Shown: in pieces, positions 31,451 to 37,898 of the stretch
Numbering within the stretch: the stretch's first letter is position 1
How the letters are laid out: every line of letters starts with the position of its first letter
Notes under the pieces: model-generated
Database searches by the model: none
The model's input: the letters and a program-made list of their open reading frames with translations, nothing else
Told to the model about the DNA's origin: nothing
Translations under genes and position numbers: made by a program
DNA from: Treponema sp.
GTDB taxonomy: Bacteria; Spirochaetota; Spirochaetia; Treponematales; Breznakiellaceae
DNA length: 37,898 bases
NCBI GenBank assembly: GCA_031276295.1
Contig: JAISNI010000078.1
Location: forward strand, 1-37,898
Direction: 5' to 3'

Positions 31451-32518
31451 ATGGCTAAGAGTTCAAGCACATCCGGAACTTCAGGCGCGGCGGCAGGTTC
31501 TTCAAAGAAGAAAGTAAAGACCGAGAATACCGGTAGACAGAAAGCTGCTATATTTCTGGTAACTATCGGTTCGGAAATATCGGCAGAGATATTCAAGTAT
31601 CTGCGTGAAGATGAAATTGAAACTCTGACCTTTGAGATTGCACGGCTTGAAACCATAGAGCCCGCGCAGAAAGACGCTATACTGCAAGAGTTCCAGGAAC
31701 TCATGATGGCCAATCAGTTTATCTCTACCGGAGGTATTGATTATGCCCGTGAACTCCTGGAAAAATCTTTGGGCAGCCAGAAGGCAATTGATATAATAAA
31801 CCGGCTGACAAGCAGCCTCCAGGTACGTCCCTTTGATTTTATCCGGCGTACCGATCCGACGCATCTTCTTAACTTTATCCAACAGGAACATCCGCAGACC
31901 ATTGCACTTATCCTTGCATACCTTGAACCCAAGGCTTCGTCTACCATACTGCAGAATCTTCCCCAGGAAGTACAGAGCGATGTTGCCCGGCGTATTGCGA
32001 AGATGGACAGGACAAGCCCCGAAGTACTGCGGGAAGTGGAGCGGGTTTTGGAAAAGAAACTTTCTACCCTGTCAAGCGAAGACTTTACCGCGGCAGGCGG
32101 TGTGGAAAGTATTGTCGAGATACTTAACCTGGTTGATCGTGCATCGGAAAAGTATATCATTGAACAACTGGAAGACGAAGACGCGGAACTTGCCGAAGAG
32201 ATCAAGAAGCGTATGTTCGTGTTTGAAGATATTGTTATGCTTGACGACCGGGCAATTCAGAAGGTTATGCGTGAAGTCGATTCGCAGGAATTGGCGAAGG
32301 CCCTTAAATCCGTTGATACGGAAGTACAGGACAAGATATTCCGCAATATGTCCAAGCGTGCCGCGGGGATGCTCAAAGAAGACATGGAGTATATGGGGCC
32401 GGTACGGCTTAAAGACGTGGAAGAATCCCAGCAGAAGATCGTATCAATTATCCGGCACTTGGAAGATACCGGCGAGATAGTAGTTGCCCGTTCGGGTGAG
32501 GACGAGCTTGTAGTCTAG
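31451..32518 (+). CDS. fliG: Flagellar motor switch protein FliG
   Basis: A 355-residue rotor protein that binds FliF, FliM and the stator. The first ~30 residues are a Ser/Gly/Lys-rich extension. The N-domain (QKAAIFLVTIGSEISAEIFK) is followed by the middle domain with the EHPQ motif (NFIQQEHPQTIALIL) and the C-domain with the charged torque helix around MLDDRAIQKVMREVDSQEL and AAGMLKEDMEYMGPV. GGAGG at the fliF end is the ribosome binding site. Spirochaetes often have a second FliG elsewhere; this copy, in the main operon, should be the rotor form. Confidence 0.97.
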   Translation: MAKSSSTSGTSGAAAGSSKKKVKTENTGRQKAAIFLVTIGSEISAEIFKYLREDEIETLTFEIARLETIEPAQKDAILQEFQELMMANQFISTGGIDYARELLEKSLGSQKAIDIINRLTSSLQVRPFDFIRRTDPTHLLNFIQQEHPQTIALILAYLEPKASSTILQNLPQEVQSDVARRIAKMDRTSPEVLREVERVLEKKLSTLSSEDFTAAGGVESIVEILNLVDRASEKYIIEQLEDEDAELAEEIKKRMFVFEDIVMLDDRAIQKVMREVDSQELAKALKSVDTEVQDKIFRNMSKRAAGMLKEDMEYMGPVRLKDVEESQQKIVSIIRHLEDTGEIVVARSGEDELVV

Positions 32519-32544
32519 TATACAGGAATAGTAAGGAATAGATT

Positions 32545-33501
32545 GTGGCAAAAGCGGTTTTTAGACCTGTGGAGGTTGCGTTAATCGACACAAAAGTGAT
32601 TCTTGATCCTCCGACTTCATATCCGGAATTGGCGTATCTTTCTCCGGTTGAGGAGGAGCGGGAAGAAGTGGCGGCTATGGAGGAATTTTCCGGCCCTACC
32701 GCCGACGACCTTCGGCGTGAGGCCGAGGAATTCCGCGAGCACTGGGACGCCGAACGGGAAGCCATGATCCGTTCCGCAAAGGCCGAAGCGGACGGTATTA
32801 TCAAGGAAGCCGAAGAATCGGCTTTTCAGGAAGTGAAGCGTAAGACGGATGAAGCGCAGGTGCTTAAGCAGCAGGCCCAGGACAAGGCCGATAAGATAAT
32901 TGAAGAGGCTCGGCAGAAAGCGAGGGAGATCGAGGCTTCCGCTCGTTCTGCGTTTGAAATCGAGCGTAAAGAAGCGGAGGAGAGCGGGCGTACCGTCGGC
33001 AGGGAAGCGGGATTTACCGAAGGCAGGGCCGAGGTTGAGCGGCTTATCCAACGGACCCGGACCGTACTTGAGCGGGCTCAGAACAAACGCGCCGAGATAC
33101 TTGCGGAAACCGAACAGGAAATAATCGATCTGGTGCTTTTAATTTCGCGTAAGGTTATAAAAGTTATCTCTGAAAATCAACGTAATATAGTTATTTCTAA
33201 CGTGGTTCAGGCATTGAGGAAAGTAAAGGGCAGAGGAAACATCATTATCCGTGTTAATATGGCGGATGTAAAACTTTCCACCGAACACATAAAAGAATTT
33301 ATAACGCTGGTTGAAGGCGCCAAATCTATTCAGGTAGTTGAAGATTCGACCGTCGATCAGGGAGGCTGTATTATAGAGACGGATTTTGGCGAAATTGACG
33401 CGCGTATTGCAAGCCAGCTTGGAGAACTTGAAACCAAGATACTTGAGATTTCGCCCATCAAAGGCAGGGCAAAGACTCAAGTTATAAACGAAGGCGTGTG
33501 A
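32545..33501 (+). CDS. fliH: Flagellar export-ATPase regulator FliH
   Basis: A 318-residue protein longer than the enterobacterial ~235. A 75-residue N-terminal region precedes a long, highly charged Ala/Glu/Lys coiled coil (about 75-200), then the conserved C-domain with LISRKVIKVISENQRN, VNMADVKL and EIDARIASQLGELETKILE. FliH binds and restrains the FliI ATPase and links it to the C-ring. The start is GTG at 32545 with AAGGA 7 bases upstream. fliI follows after 3 bases. Gene order fliG-fliH-fliI supports the call. Confidence 0.92.
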   Translation: MAKAVFRPVEVALIDTKVILDPPTSYPELAYLSPVEEEREEVAAMEEFSGPTADDLRREAEEFREHWDAEREAMIRSAKAEADGIIKEAEESAFQEVKRKTDEAQVLKQQAQDKADKIIEEARQKAREIEASARSAFEIERKEAEESGRTVGREAGFTEGRAEVERLIQRTRTVLERAQNKRAEILAETEQEIIDLVLLISRKVIKVISENQRNIVISNVVQALRKVKGRGNIIIRVNMADVKLSTEHIKEFITLVEGAKSIQVVEDSTVDQGGCIIETDFGEIDARIASQLGELETKILEISPIKGRAKTQVINEGV

Positions 33502-33504
33502 TAA

Positions 33505-35142
33505 ATGGGCTCGGTATTTTCAAAATATCTTGAAGTAACGGAAGAAGTTGATCCGATTAAGTGTATAGGCAGGGTCTCAAAGGTACAGGGGCTTCTAATT
33601 GAGAGCAGGGGCCCCGCCGCTATAATCGGTGAAATATGCCGCATTGAATCGCCCAAGAGCGGAAGGCAGATACTGGCCGAAGTTATAGGCTTGCGTGATG
33701 ATACGGTCCAGCTTATGTCTTTTAATGAAATTAACGGCATTGAAGTTGGGAACCGTGTCATTGCATCAGGATCGCAGTTAAAGATTCCGGTTTCTTCAAA
33801 GCTCTTGGGCAGAGTGCTTGACGTACTGGGATATCCTATAGACGGCAAAGGCGAAGTTGAGTCAAGTGTCTATTATCCCGCCATGGCAAATCCTCCCAAT
33901 CCCCTCTCCCGTAAATTGATAAAGGAACGAATAGCCACCGGCGTGCGGGCTATAGACGGGCTTCTTGCAGTGGGCCGCGGCCAGAGGATGGGTATTTTTT
34001 CCGCATCGGGTGTAGGGAAATCGACGCTGTTGGGGATGATAGCCAGGAACACCAATGCCGACGTGAACGTGGTTGCGCTCATAGGCGAGCGGGGCCGTGA
34101 AGTAAACGATTTTATTGAAAGGGATTTGGGGCCGCAGGGTTTTGCCCGCAGCGTCCTGGTGGTAAGCCCGTCTAATTCGCCGCCTTTAGCGCGTATCCGC
34201 GGCGCTTATACGGCAACCGCGGTAGCCGAGTACTTTCGGGATCAGGGCCTTGACGTTATGCTGCTCTTCGATTCGGTAACGCGTTTTGCGCGGGCCCAGC
34301 GCGAGATTGGCCTTGCATCGGGGGAACCTCCCGCGACACGCGGATATACGCCGAGTATGTTCGACTCTATGCCTAAATTGCTTGAACGTTCCGGTACTTC
34401 CGGCAAGGGGAGCATCACCGCCTTTTATACCGTGCTTGTGGACGGCGACGATCTTGACGAACCGGTTACCGATACGGTACGGGGCATACTCGACGGGCAT
34501 ATTGTGCTTTCAAAGGCCATTGCCCAGCGTTGCCATTATCCTGCCATTGATGTGCTTGCAAGCATCTCTCGTTTAGCGCCGAATATTTCAGGGCCGGCTA
34601 CCGATAAGGCTGCCGGCATCATACGGCGGAATATGGCCGTCTATGCCGAGGCTGAAGATCTTATCAATGTAGGCGCGTATCACGGCGGCTCGAATCCCGC
34701 CATTGACGAGGCGATTGCAAAACACGAGGCGATTGAAGCGTTTCTGGTTCAAGACGTAAAGGAAAAATCTCCGATAGAAGAAACCCTGACGCGCATGGGG
34801 GAAATTGCCGGTATTGCCATTCCTGAAGAAGAACGTACCGAATTTTTACGGAAGATAATTCTAAACAGTATTTTACCGGATACTAAAAAGAACGAAACAT
34901 TTGACGACGGGGATATTCTTGACACGGAGGCGTTAAAGCTAACCCATAGAAACGATCTCATCCCTCCCGCGTCCGGCAGCGGCGGCGCTGAAAAAGCGTA
35001 TTCATCCGCTGCAAACGCGGGCAATCCTGCCGGCGTACTTAATAAGTCTGCCGCCGATACTATCTTCGGGGATATTTCCGGCATGCCCCCTGATCTGTTG
35101 GATCTTCCTGATATTAATGCCTTTGCGCCCGGTAATCAATAA
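33505..35142 (+). CDS. fliI: Flagellar export ATPase FliI with long C-terminal extension
   Basis: A 545-residue F1-beta-like ATPase that energises type III export of rod, hook and filament subunits. Walker A is SASGVGKST (166-174), GERGREV lies near 196, Walker B is MLLFDSVTRFARAQRE near 253-268 and the SGEPPATRGYTPS segment follows. The catalytic core ends near residue 459, about the normal full length (~440-450). The remaining 86 residues are acidic, Ala/Gly/Pro/Ser-rich and end in DLLDLPDINAFAPGNQ, which I do not recognise. The frame is open throughout. It ends in TAATG with fliJ. Confidence 0.96.
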   Translation: MGSVFSKYLEVTEEVDPIKCIGRVSKVQGLLIESRGPAAIIGEICRIESPKSGRQILAEVIGLRDDTVQLMSFNEINGIEVGNRVIASGSQLKIPVSSKLLGRVLDVLGYPIDGKGEVESSVYYPAMANPPNPLSRKLIKERIATGVRAIDGLLAVGRGQRMGIFSASGVGKSTLLGMIARNTNADVNVVALIGERGREVNDFIERDLGPQGFARSVLVVSPSNSPPLARIRGAYTATAVAEYFRDQGLDVMLLFDSVTRFARAQREIGLASGEPPATRGYTPSMFDSMPKLLERSGTSGKGSITAFYTVLVDGDDLDEPVTDTVRGILDGHIVLSKAIAQRCHYPAIDVLASISRLAPNISGPATDKAAGIIRRNMAVYAEAEDLINVGAYHGGSNPAIDEAIAKHEAIEAFLVQDVKEKSPIEETLTRMGEIAGIAIPEEERTEFLRKIILNSILPDTKKNETFDDGDILDTEALKLTHRNDLIPPASGSGGAEKAYSSAANAGNPAGVLNKSAADTIFGDISGMPPDLLDLPDINAFAPGNQ

Positions 35143-35600
35143 TGAAACGTTTTAAATTCAGCCTGGAAAAGATTCTTGAATTACGAAAATACCGTGAACG
35201 TGAAACTGAAATTGATCTTGGACGGGCTGTCGGCGTCCTGACTTTAATCGAAAACGACATCGCTTCCGTTGCATGGGAAACCTACCGGGCCAGGGAGAAT
35301 CGTTATTCCACTGAATACGGCATACGGGAATTAATTACCTACGATCTATACATAACGCGCCTGGATATGGCAAGGGAGCGGCTCCAGTCGGAAGCGGCAA
35401 AGGCCGAACAGAAGGTTGAAGAGAAGCGCGGTATTTATCTTGAAGCATCCCGCGACCGGAAGGTAATCGATAAGATACGGGAAAAACGGGAAACGGAATA
35501 CCGCGGGGCTATGCTTGCCGAAGAGACAAAAGTGCTTGACGACATAGCAAACGGGGCCCGGGCGCGGAAGATGGTGAATGAGGGAAGACTGATACCCTGA
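35142..35600 (+). CDS. fliJ: Flagellar export chaperone FliJ
   Basis: A 152-residue protein, almost wholly helical. It opens with KRFKFSLEKILELRKYRERE, the FliJ/YscO pattern, and continues as a charged coiled coil with the C-terminal EEKRGIYLEASRDRKVIDK segment. FliJ sits like a gamma subunit in the FliI hexamer and links it to the FlhA gate. The start codon shares one base with the fliI stop (TAATG). It closes the flagellar block; weak hairpins follow at 35597-35618. Confidence 0.9.
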   Translation: MKRFKFSLEKILELRKYRERETEIDLGRAVGVLTLIENDIASVAWETYRARENRYSTEYGIRELITYDLYITRLDMARERLQSEAAKAEQKVEEKRGIYLEASRDRKVIDKIREKRETEYRGAMLAEETKVLDDIANGARARKMVNEGRLIP

Positions 35601-35715
35601 AGACCGGATTTCAGTCTTGGGGATGTTTGTAATGGCTTGAAGGTTGGATAACAAAAAATTTATCCCGAATGGTGAAAGATTTTGATAAAAACCGTGTTTA
35701 TTCTGTGTTTTGACC

Positions 35716-35744
35716 TTGACGTATTTATTTTTTTTGTGTATGGT
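35716..35744 (+). promoter_or_regulatory. Promoter candidate upstream of the 35751 hairpin
   Basis: TTGACG (35716-35721), 17 bases, TATGGT (35739-35744). Transcription would start near 35751, exactly where the next hairpin begins. Confidence 0.45.
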
Positions 35745-35750
35745 TATTTT

Positions 35751-35782
35751 AGCTCCTCCCCTTAGGGGTTTAAGGAGCTTTT
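35751..35782 (+). terminator. Hairpin with short T-tract
   Basis: AGCTCCTCCCC (35751-35761), loop TTA, GGGG (35765-35768), a 4-base bulge, AGGAGCT (35773-35779) and three or four T. It could end fliJ transcription or act as a 5' structure of a transcript starting here. Confidence 0.5.
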
Positions 35783-35816
35783 GGAGTATGATTTGATGCC
35801 AGTGTTCAGTGTGAAT

Positions 35817-35860
35817 TCCGATCCGATCCGATCCGATCCGATCCGATCCGATCCGATCCG
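35817..35860. repeat. Pentanucleotide tandem repeat (ATCCG, 8.8 copies)
   Basis: TCCG followed by eight perfect copies of ATCCG, 44 bases in total with no mismatch. It is flanked by unique sequence and lies between two predicted hairpins. Such perfect short repeats expand and contract by slipped-strand replication. Confidence 0.95.
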
Positions 35861-35918
35861 TATCCTCATATTGTAATCTCTTAGATAGACAATCTACTTA
35901 TAACTTAATTTCTCAAAG

Positions 35919-35953
35919 AAAGCCGGAGTCCCAGGGAGGATTGTCGGCTTTTT
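35919..35953 (+). terminator. Intrinsic terminator after the pentamer repeat
   Basis: AAAGCCG (35919-35925) pairs with CGGCTTT (35945-35951), followed by a run ending TTTTTC. The 19-base loop contains a smaller TCCC/GGGA pair. It would end any transcript crossing the repeat before the ketoisomerase genes. Confidence 0.55.
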
Positions 35954-36175
35954 CGTTATTGGAGTCCGCTCTTTGCTTTCGGGTAACTGAAACAGGGATG
36001 CAGGCGGCGTAGACAGCAACTGGAATATCCGTTCCAATGCTGTTTCGGCGCATGGTTCGGTTTTTTGGTAGTATAGAATCTCGGGATGAAGGCAGGCGGG
36101 GAGTGTTATTTCTGAGTGTGTCTTAACATGGGAAGATGTTGCATAAATAATAATGAACTTGGGTATAACAAGAAA

Positions 36176-36592
36176 ATGTATAATATGATACAATTTCCTC
36201 AAATAGTAAAACTCCCCAAAATTCCGGACAAACGGGGCAACCTGTCTTTTTTTGAAAACAACAATCAAATACCTTTTGAAATCAAACGGACCTATTGGAT
36301 CTACGATGTGCCTGGCGGGGAAGCCCGGGGCGGCCATGCCTATAGGGAAAACGAGGAATTTGTCGTGGCCCTTTCCGGCAGCTTCGATGTAGTCCTTGAC
36401 GACGGGCAGAAGAAAACCGTTTATAGCTTAAACCGCTCTTATTATGGCTTATATGTGCCAAAAATGTACTGGCGGGAGATGAATAATTTTTCAACCAATT
36501 CCCTGGCCTTGATCGTATCCTGTACCGAATATAATGAAAATGATTATATTAGGAACTATGATGAATTTTGTGACATGAGAAAAACTATATGA
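36176..36592 (+). CDS. Sugar 3,4-ketoisomerase-like cupin (FdtA/QdtA, WxcM-like), copy 1
   Basis: A 138-residue single-domain cupin related to dTDP-4-oxo-6-deoxyglucose-3,4-ketoisomerases, which make the 3-keto sugar that is aminated to Fuc3N or Qui3N for surface glycans. Family pattern: VKLPKIPDKRGNLSFFENN (11-30), WIYDVPGGEARGGHAY (41-56), the FVVALSGSFDVVLDDG strand-turn and LNRSYYGLYVP. The motif His-x-His, two histidines implicated in catalysis in characterised enzymes, reads His54-Ala-Tyr56, so the second is lost. I start at the ATG at 36176; an ATG at 36185 and earlier codons at 36116 and 36128 are alternatives, none with a strong ribosome site. It overlaps copy 2 by 4 bases. Confidence 0.82.
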   Translation: MYNMIQFPQIVKLPKIPDKRGNLSFFENNNQIPFEIKRTYWIYDVPGGEARGGHAYRENEEFVVALSGSFDVVLDDGQKKTVYSLNRSYYGLYVPKMYWREMNNFSTNSLALIVSCTEYNENDYIRNYDEFCDMRKTI

Positions 36593-37026
36593 AGCGAAGT
36601 TCTGTATATGATTGTTCCTACATTGAGCTGGATAAACATCCTGACGAGAAAGGCAATTTAACTGTTGTTGAAAATAATAAGCATATACTGTTTAGTCCTA
36701 AACGGGTATTTTATCTTTATGATATACCGGGCGGGGAATCAAGGGGCGCCCATGCGCATAAAAGCTGCCATCAATTTCTTGTTGCCGCCGGAGGAGCCTT
36801 TGAAGTTGTTCTTGATGACGGGAAAAACAAGAGGACGGTTCTGTTAAATCGTCCATATTACGGGCTGCATATTCCGCCGGGCATCTGGGCTGCGGAACAG
36901 GGATTTTCTTCCGGATCTATTTGTCTGGTATTGGCTTCCCGCGAGTATGATGCGGAAGATTATATCCGGGAGTATGAGGAATTTTTAGAGTGGAAAACTA
37001 GGAAAATCGGGGAGCTTGATAAATGA
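36589..37026 (+). CDS. Sugar 3,4-ketoisomerase (FdtA/QdtA, WxcM-like), copy 2
   Basis: A 145-residue cupin paralogous to copy 1. It has the intact catalytic motif SRGAHAH (His55 and His57), preceded by YLYDIPGGE and followed by FLVAAGGAFEVVLDDG and LNRPYYGLHIPPGIWA. It probably isomerises a dTDP-4-keto-6-deoxyhexose at C3/C4 in the cytoplasm for O-antigen-like or other surface polysaccharide synthesis. Whether it makes the galacto (FdtA) or gluco (QdtA) product cannot be told by eye. The start ATGA overlaps copy 1, and the end overlaps the acyltransferase start (ATGA), so the three are translationally coupled. Base composition is more AT-rich than the flagellar genes. Confidence 0.88.
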   Translation: MKRSSVYDCSYIELDKHPDEKGNLTVVENNKHILFSPKRVFYLYDIPGGESRGAHAHKSCHQFLVAAGGAFEVVLDDGKNKRTVLLNRPYYGLHIPPGIWAAEQGFSSGSICLVLASREYDAEDYIREYEEFLEWKTRKIGELDK

Positions 37027-37898
37027 TAAAGCCCCTTACTTCGTTGCGATTTTTATTTGCTCTTTGCGTGTTTTTGTCGCATTATGTTATAGGGGAAAAA
37101 CCAATTTTTTATGAAGGATATCGGCGTAGAATTCTTTTTTATCTTAAGTGGATTTGTTATTTCGTATAAATACGCACAAAAAATAGCGGATAAAACCATA
37201 TCGAAAAAAGAATTTTTTGTTGCCAGAATTGCCCGTATATATCCTTTGCATTGTATCACATTCTTATTTGTTGCTTTGCTTGTACTGAGGGACACGCTTC
37301 GTCATGACATTTCATTCCCTTGGACTCAAATGTTGTTCAACATATCATTGTTGCAAAGTTTTGTTCCCAGTCGTTCATATTATTTTTCATTTAATGCGGT
37401 CTCCTGGAGTATTTCCGATGAATTGTTTTTCTATGTGATGTTTCCGGTTTTGATATACTGTCTGCAAAAAATTCGAAGAATTGGGCGGGTATTGCTTTGT
37501 TTTGCTATATTGGTTTGCTATTTTGTTGTGATTTCTATCATTCCGGAGGAATATGTTCACCCATTGTTTTATATAAGCCCGTATTTGAGAATTATTGATT
37601 TTATGATAGGTATCGGTTTGTTCCATCTTTGGGAAAAATTATATGCAGATAAAACAAAAAACAGGTTTTTTCTTTTCTTGCAAAAGAAAGGTCTTGCATC
37701 ATTTGTTGAAATAACGGCGCTTGGGTTTTTAATACTGATGGTGTTTGTGTCAGACAAAGTCCCCCAGAGGTTTCGATATGCAAGTTATTATTGGATTCCT
37801 ATGGCCTTGGTTATTCTTTGCTTTTCCAAAACCGCTCCTTCGGGGGGGGGGGGGGGTAATTACCCGCCGCCGGTAATGGAACCCTTTGGTGTTTGCCG
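37023..37898 (+). pseudogene. Acyltransferase family 3 gene, frame-disrupted, 3' end outside window
   Basis: The ATG at 37023 opens a frame that begins like an acyltransferase-3 membrane protein (PLTSLRFLFALCVFLSHY) but stops at 37167-37169 after 48 codons. From 37120 the next frame restores the family sequence (IGVEFFFILSGFVISY, then ARIARIYPLH, then SWSISDELFFYVMFP) and stays open to the right edge. The break lies at GGATATCGGC, as if two bases of an ATATAT run were missing. The family transfers acyl groups to sugars at the membrane; with FdtA-type genes it would acylate a 3-amino sugar or polysaccharide. A 15-G tract at 37842-37856 falls in the same frame. It could be a true pseudogene, a phase-variable gene or a sequence error near a contig end. 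Confidence 0.7.
37842..37856. repeat. Homopolymeric G15 tract
   Basis: Fifteen consecutive G residues inside the acyltransferase frame, 42 bases from the window edge. After the tract the family-like reading (GVITR) lies in a different frame from the one before it, so tract length decides the reading frame. Confidence 0.85.

Larger units (their letters stand above)
35601..36175. other. Non-coding, AT-rich junction of flagellar and polysaccharide genes
   Basis: 575 bases with no credible gene. In order it holds a small hairpin (GGATAA/TTATCC, 35646-35665), a promoter candidate (35716-35744), a hairpin with short T-tract (35751-35782), a pentamer tandem repeat (35817-35860) and an intrinsic terminator (35919-35953). 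I see nothing definite from 35954 to 36175 apart from AT-rich sequence in front of the next gene. A 26-codon frame through the repeat (35796-35876) is not credible as a gene. Confidence 0.6.

Noticed and set aside
35817-35860. CRISPR array or origin-type iterons
   Set aside because: The unit is only five bases with no spacers and no DnaA-box sequence, so it is a simple microsatellite.
35796-35876. 26-codon frame reading through the pentamer repeat (SDPIR repeats)
   Set aside because: It is too short, has no ribosome binding site, and ends directly after the repeat; the repeat itself creates the frame.
35894-36337. Minus-strand open frame (147 codons) over the spacer and first ketoisomerase
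   Set aside because: It overlaps a conserved cupin gene on the other strand and shows no family features.
1-37898. tRNA or rRNA genes and insertion sequences
   Set aside because: All gaps were read for cloverleaf or rRNA-like sequence and for transposase or terminal repeats, and none was seen by eye.

Overview
The window comes from a spirochaete, most likely a Treponema-type member of the Spirochaetota. Three things support this. There are two FlaA-type periplasmic flagellar sheath genes. The dcw (division and cell wall) cluster runs straight into dprA-topA-xerD-hslVU and then flgBC-fliEFGHIJ, as I recall from treponemes. The coding sequence is moderately GC-rich with strong AGGAG-type ribosome binding sites. 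GC near 50% would fit gut or termite treponemes better than T. pallidum, but that is an inference and the species cannot be fixed from this window.

Layout. (1) 1-4850, minus strand: a FIST-domain sensor gene cut by the left edge, then the operon infC-rpmI-rplT-(ZapB-like)-zapA-manA-yaiI, read from about 4820 down to 1023. (2) 4920-10747: a membrane protein, class II aldolase fba (minus), an unrecognised membrane-anchored protein, two tandem flaA genes behind a consensus promoter, and a minus-strand pair made of a small unknown protein and a nuclease-like/wHTH protein. (3) 10946-19990, plus strand: a compact dcw cluster mraZ-rsmH-ftsL-murF-mraY-ftsW-ftsQ-ftsA-ftsZ. It lacks ftsI, murE, murD, murG and murC. 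(4) 19996-28187: xerC-like recombinase, TPR protein, dprA, topA, xerD-like recombinase, hslV, hslU. (5) 28338-35600: flgB-flgC-fliE-fliF-fliG-fliH-fliI-fliJ, the rod/MS-ring/switch/export-ATPase block. (6) 35601-37898: a more AT-rich accessory segment. It has a non-coding stretch with a pentanucleotide tandem repeat, two tandem sugar 3,4-ketoisomerase (FdtA/QdtA type) genes, and a frame-disrupted acyltransferase gene with a 15-G tract at the right edge. This looks like the start of a surface-polysaccharide locus.

How it fits together. The plus strand from 10946 to 35600 is almost continuous, with many gene overlaps of 1-11 bases. Peptidoglycan precursor synthesis (MurF, MraY), septum assembly (FtsL/W/Q/A/Z), chromosome resolution and topology (XerC/XerD-like, TopA, DprA), protein quality control (HslVU) and the flagellar base thus sit in one transcriptional neighbourhood. 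The minus-strand operon couples translation factors to a ZapA/ZapB-like division pair.

The items most worth a second look are a probable CTG start for ftsA inside a self-complementary Shine-Dalgarno, the pentamer repeat and poly-G tract at the polysaccharide locus, the ketoisomerase tandem in which one copy has lost a conserved histidine, the uncharacterised nuclease-like/wHTH gene pair, and long non-family extensions on FliI, HslU and FtsZ. I found no tRNA, rRNA, CRISPR array or insertion sequence.
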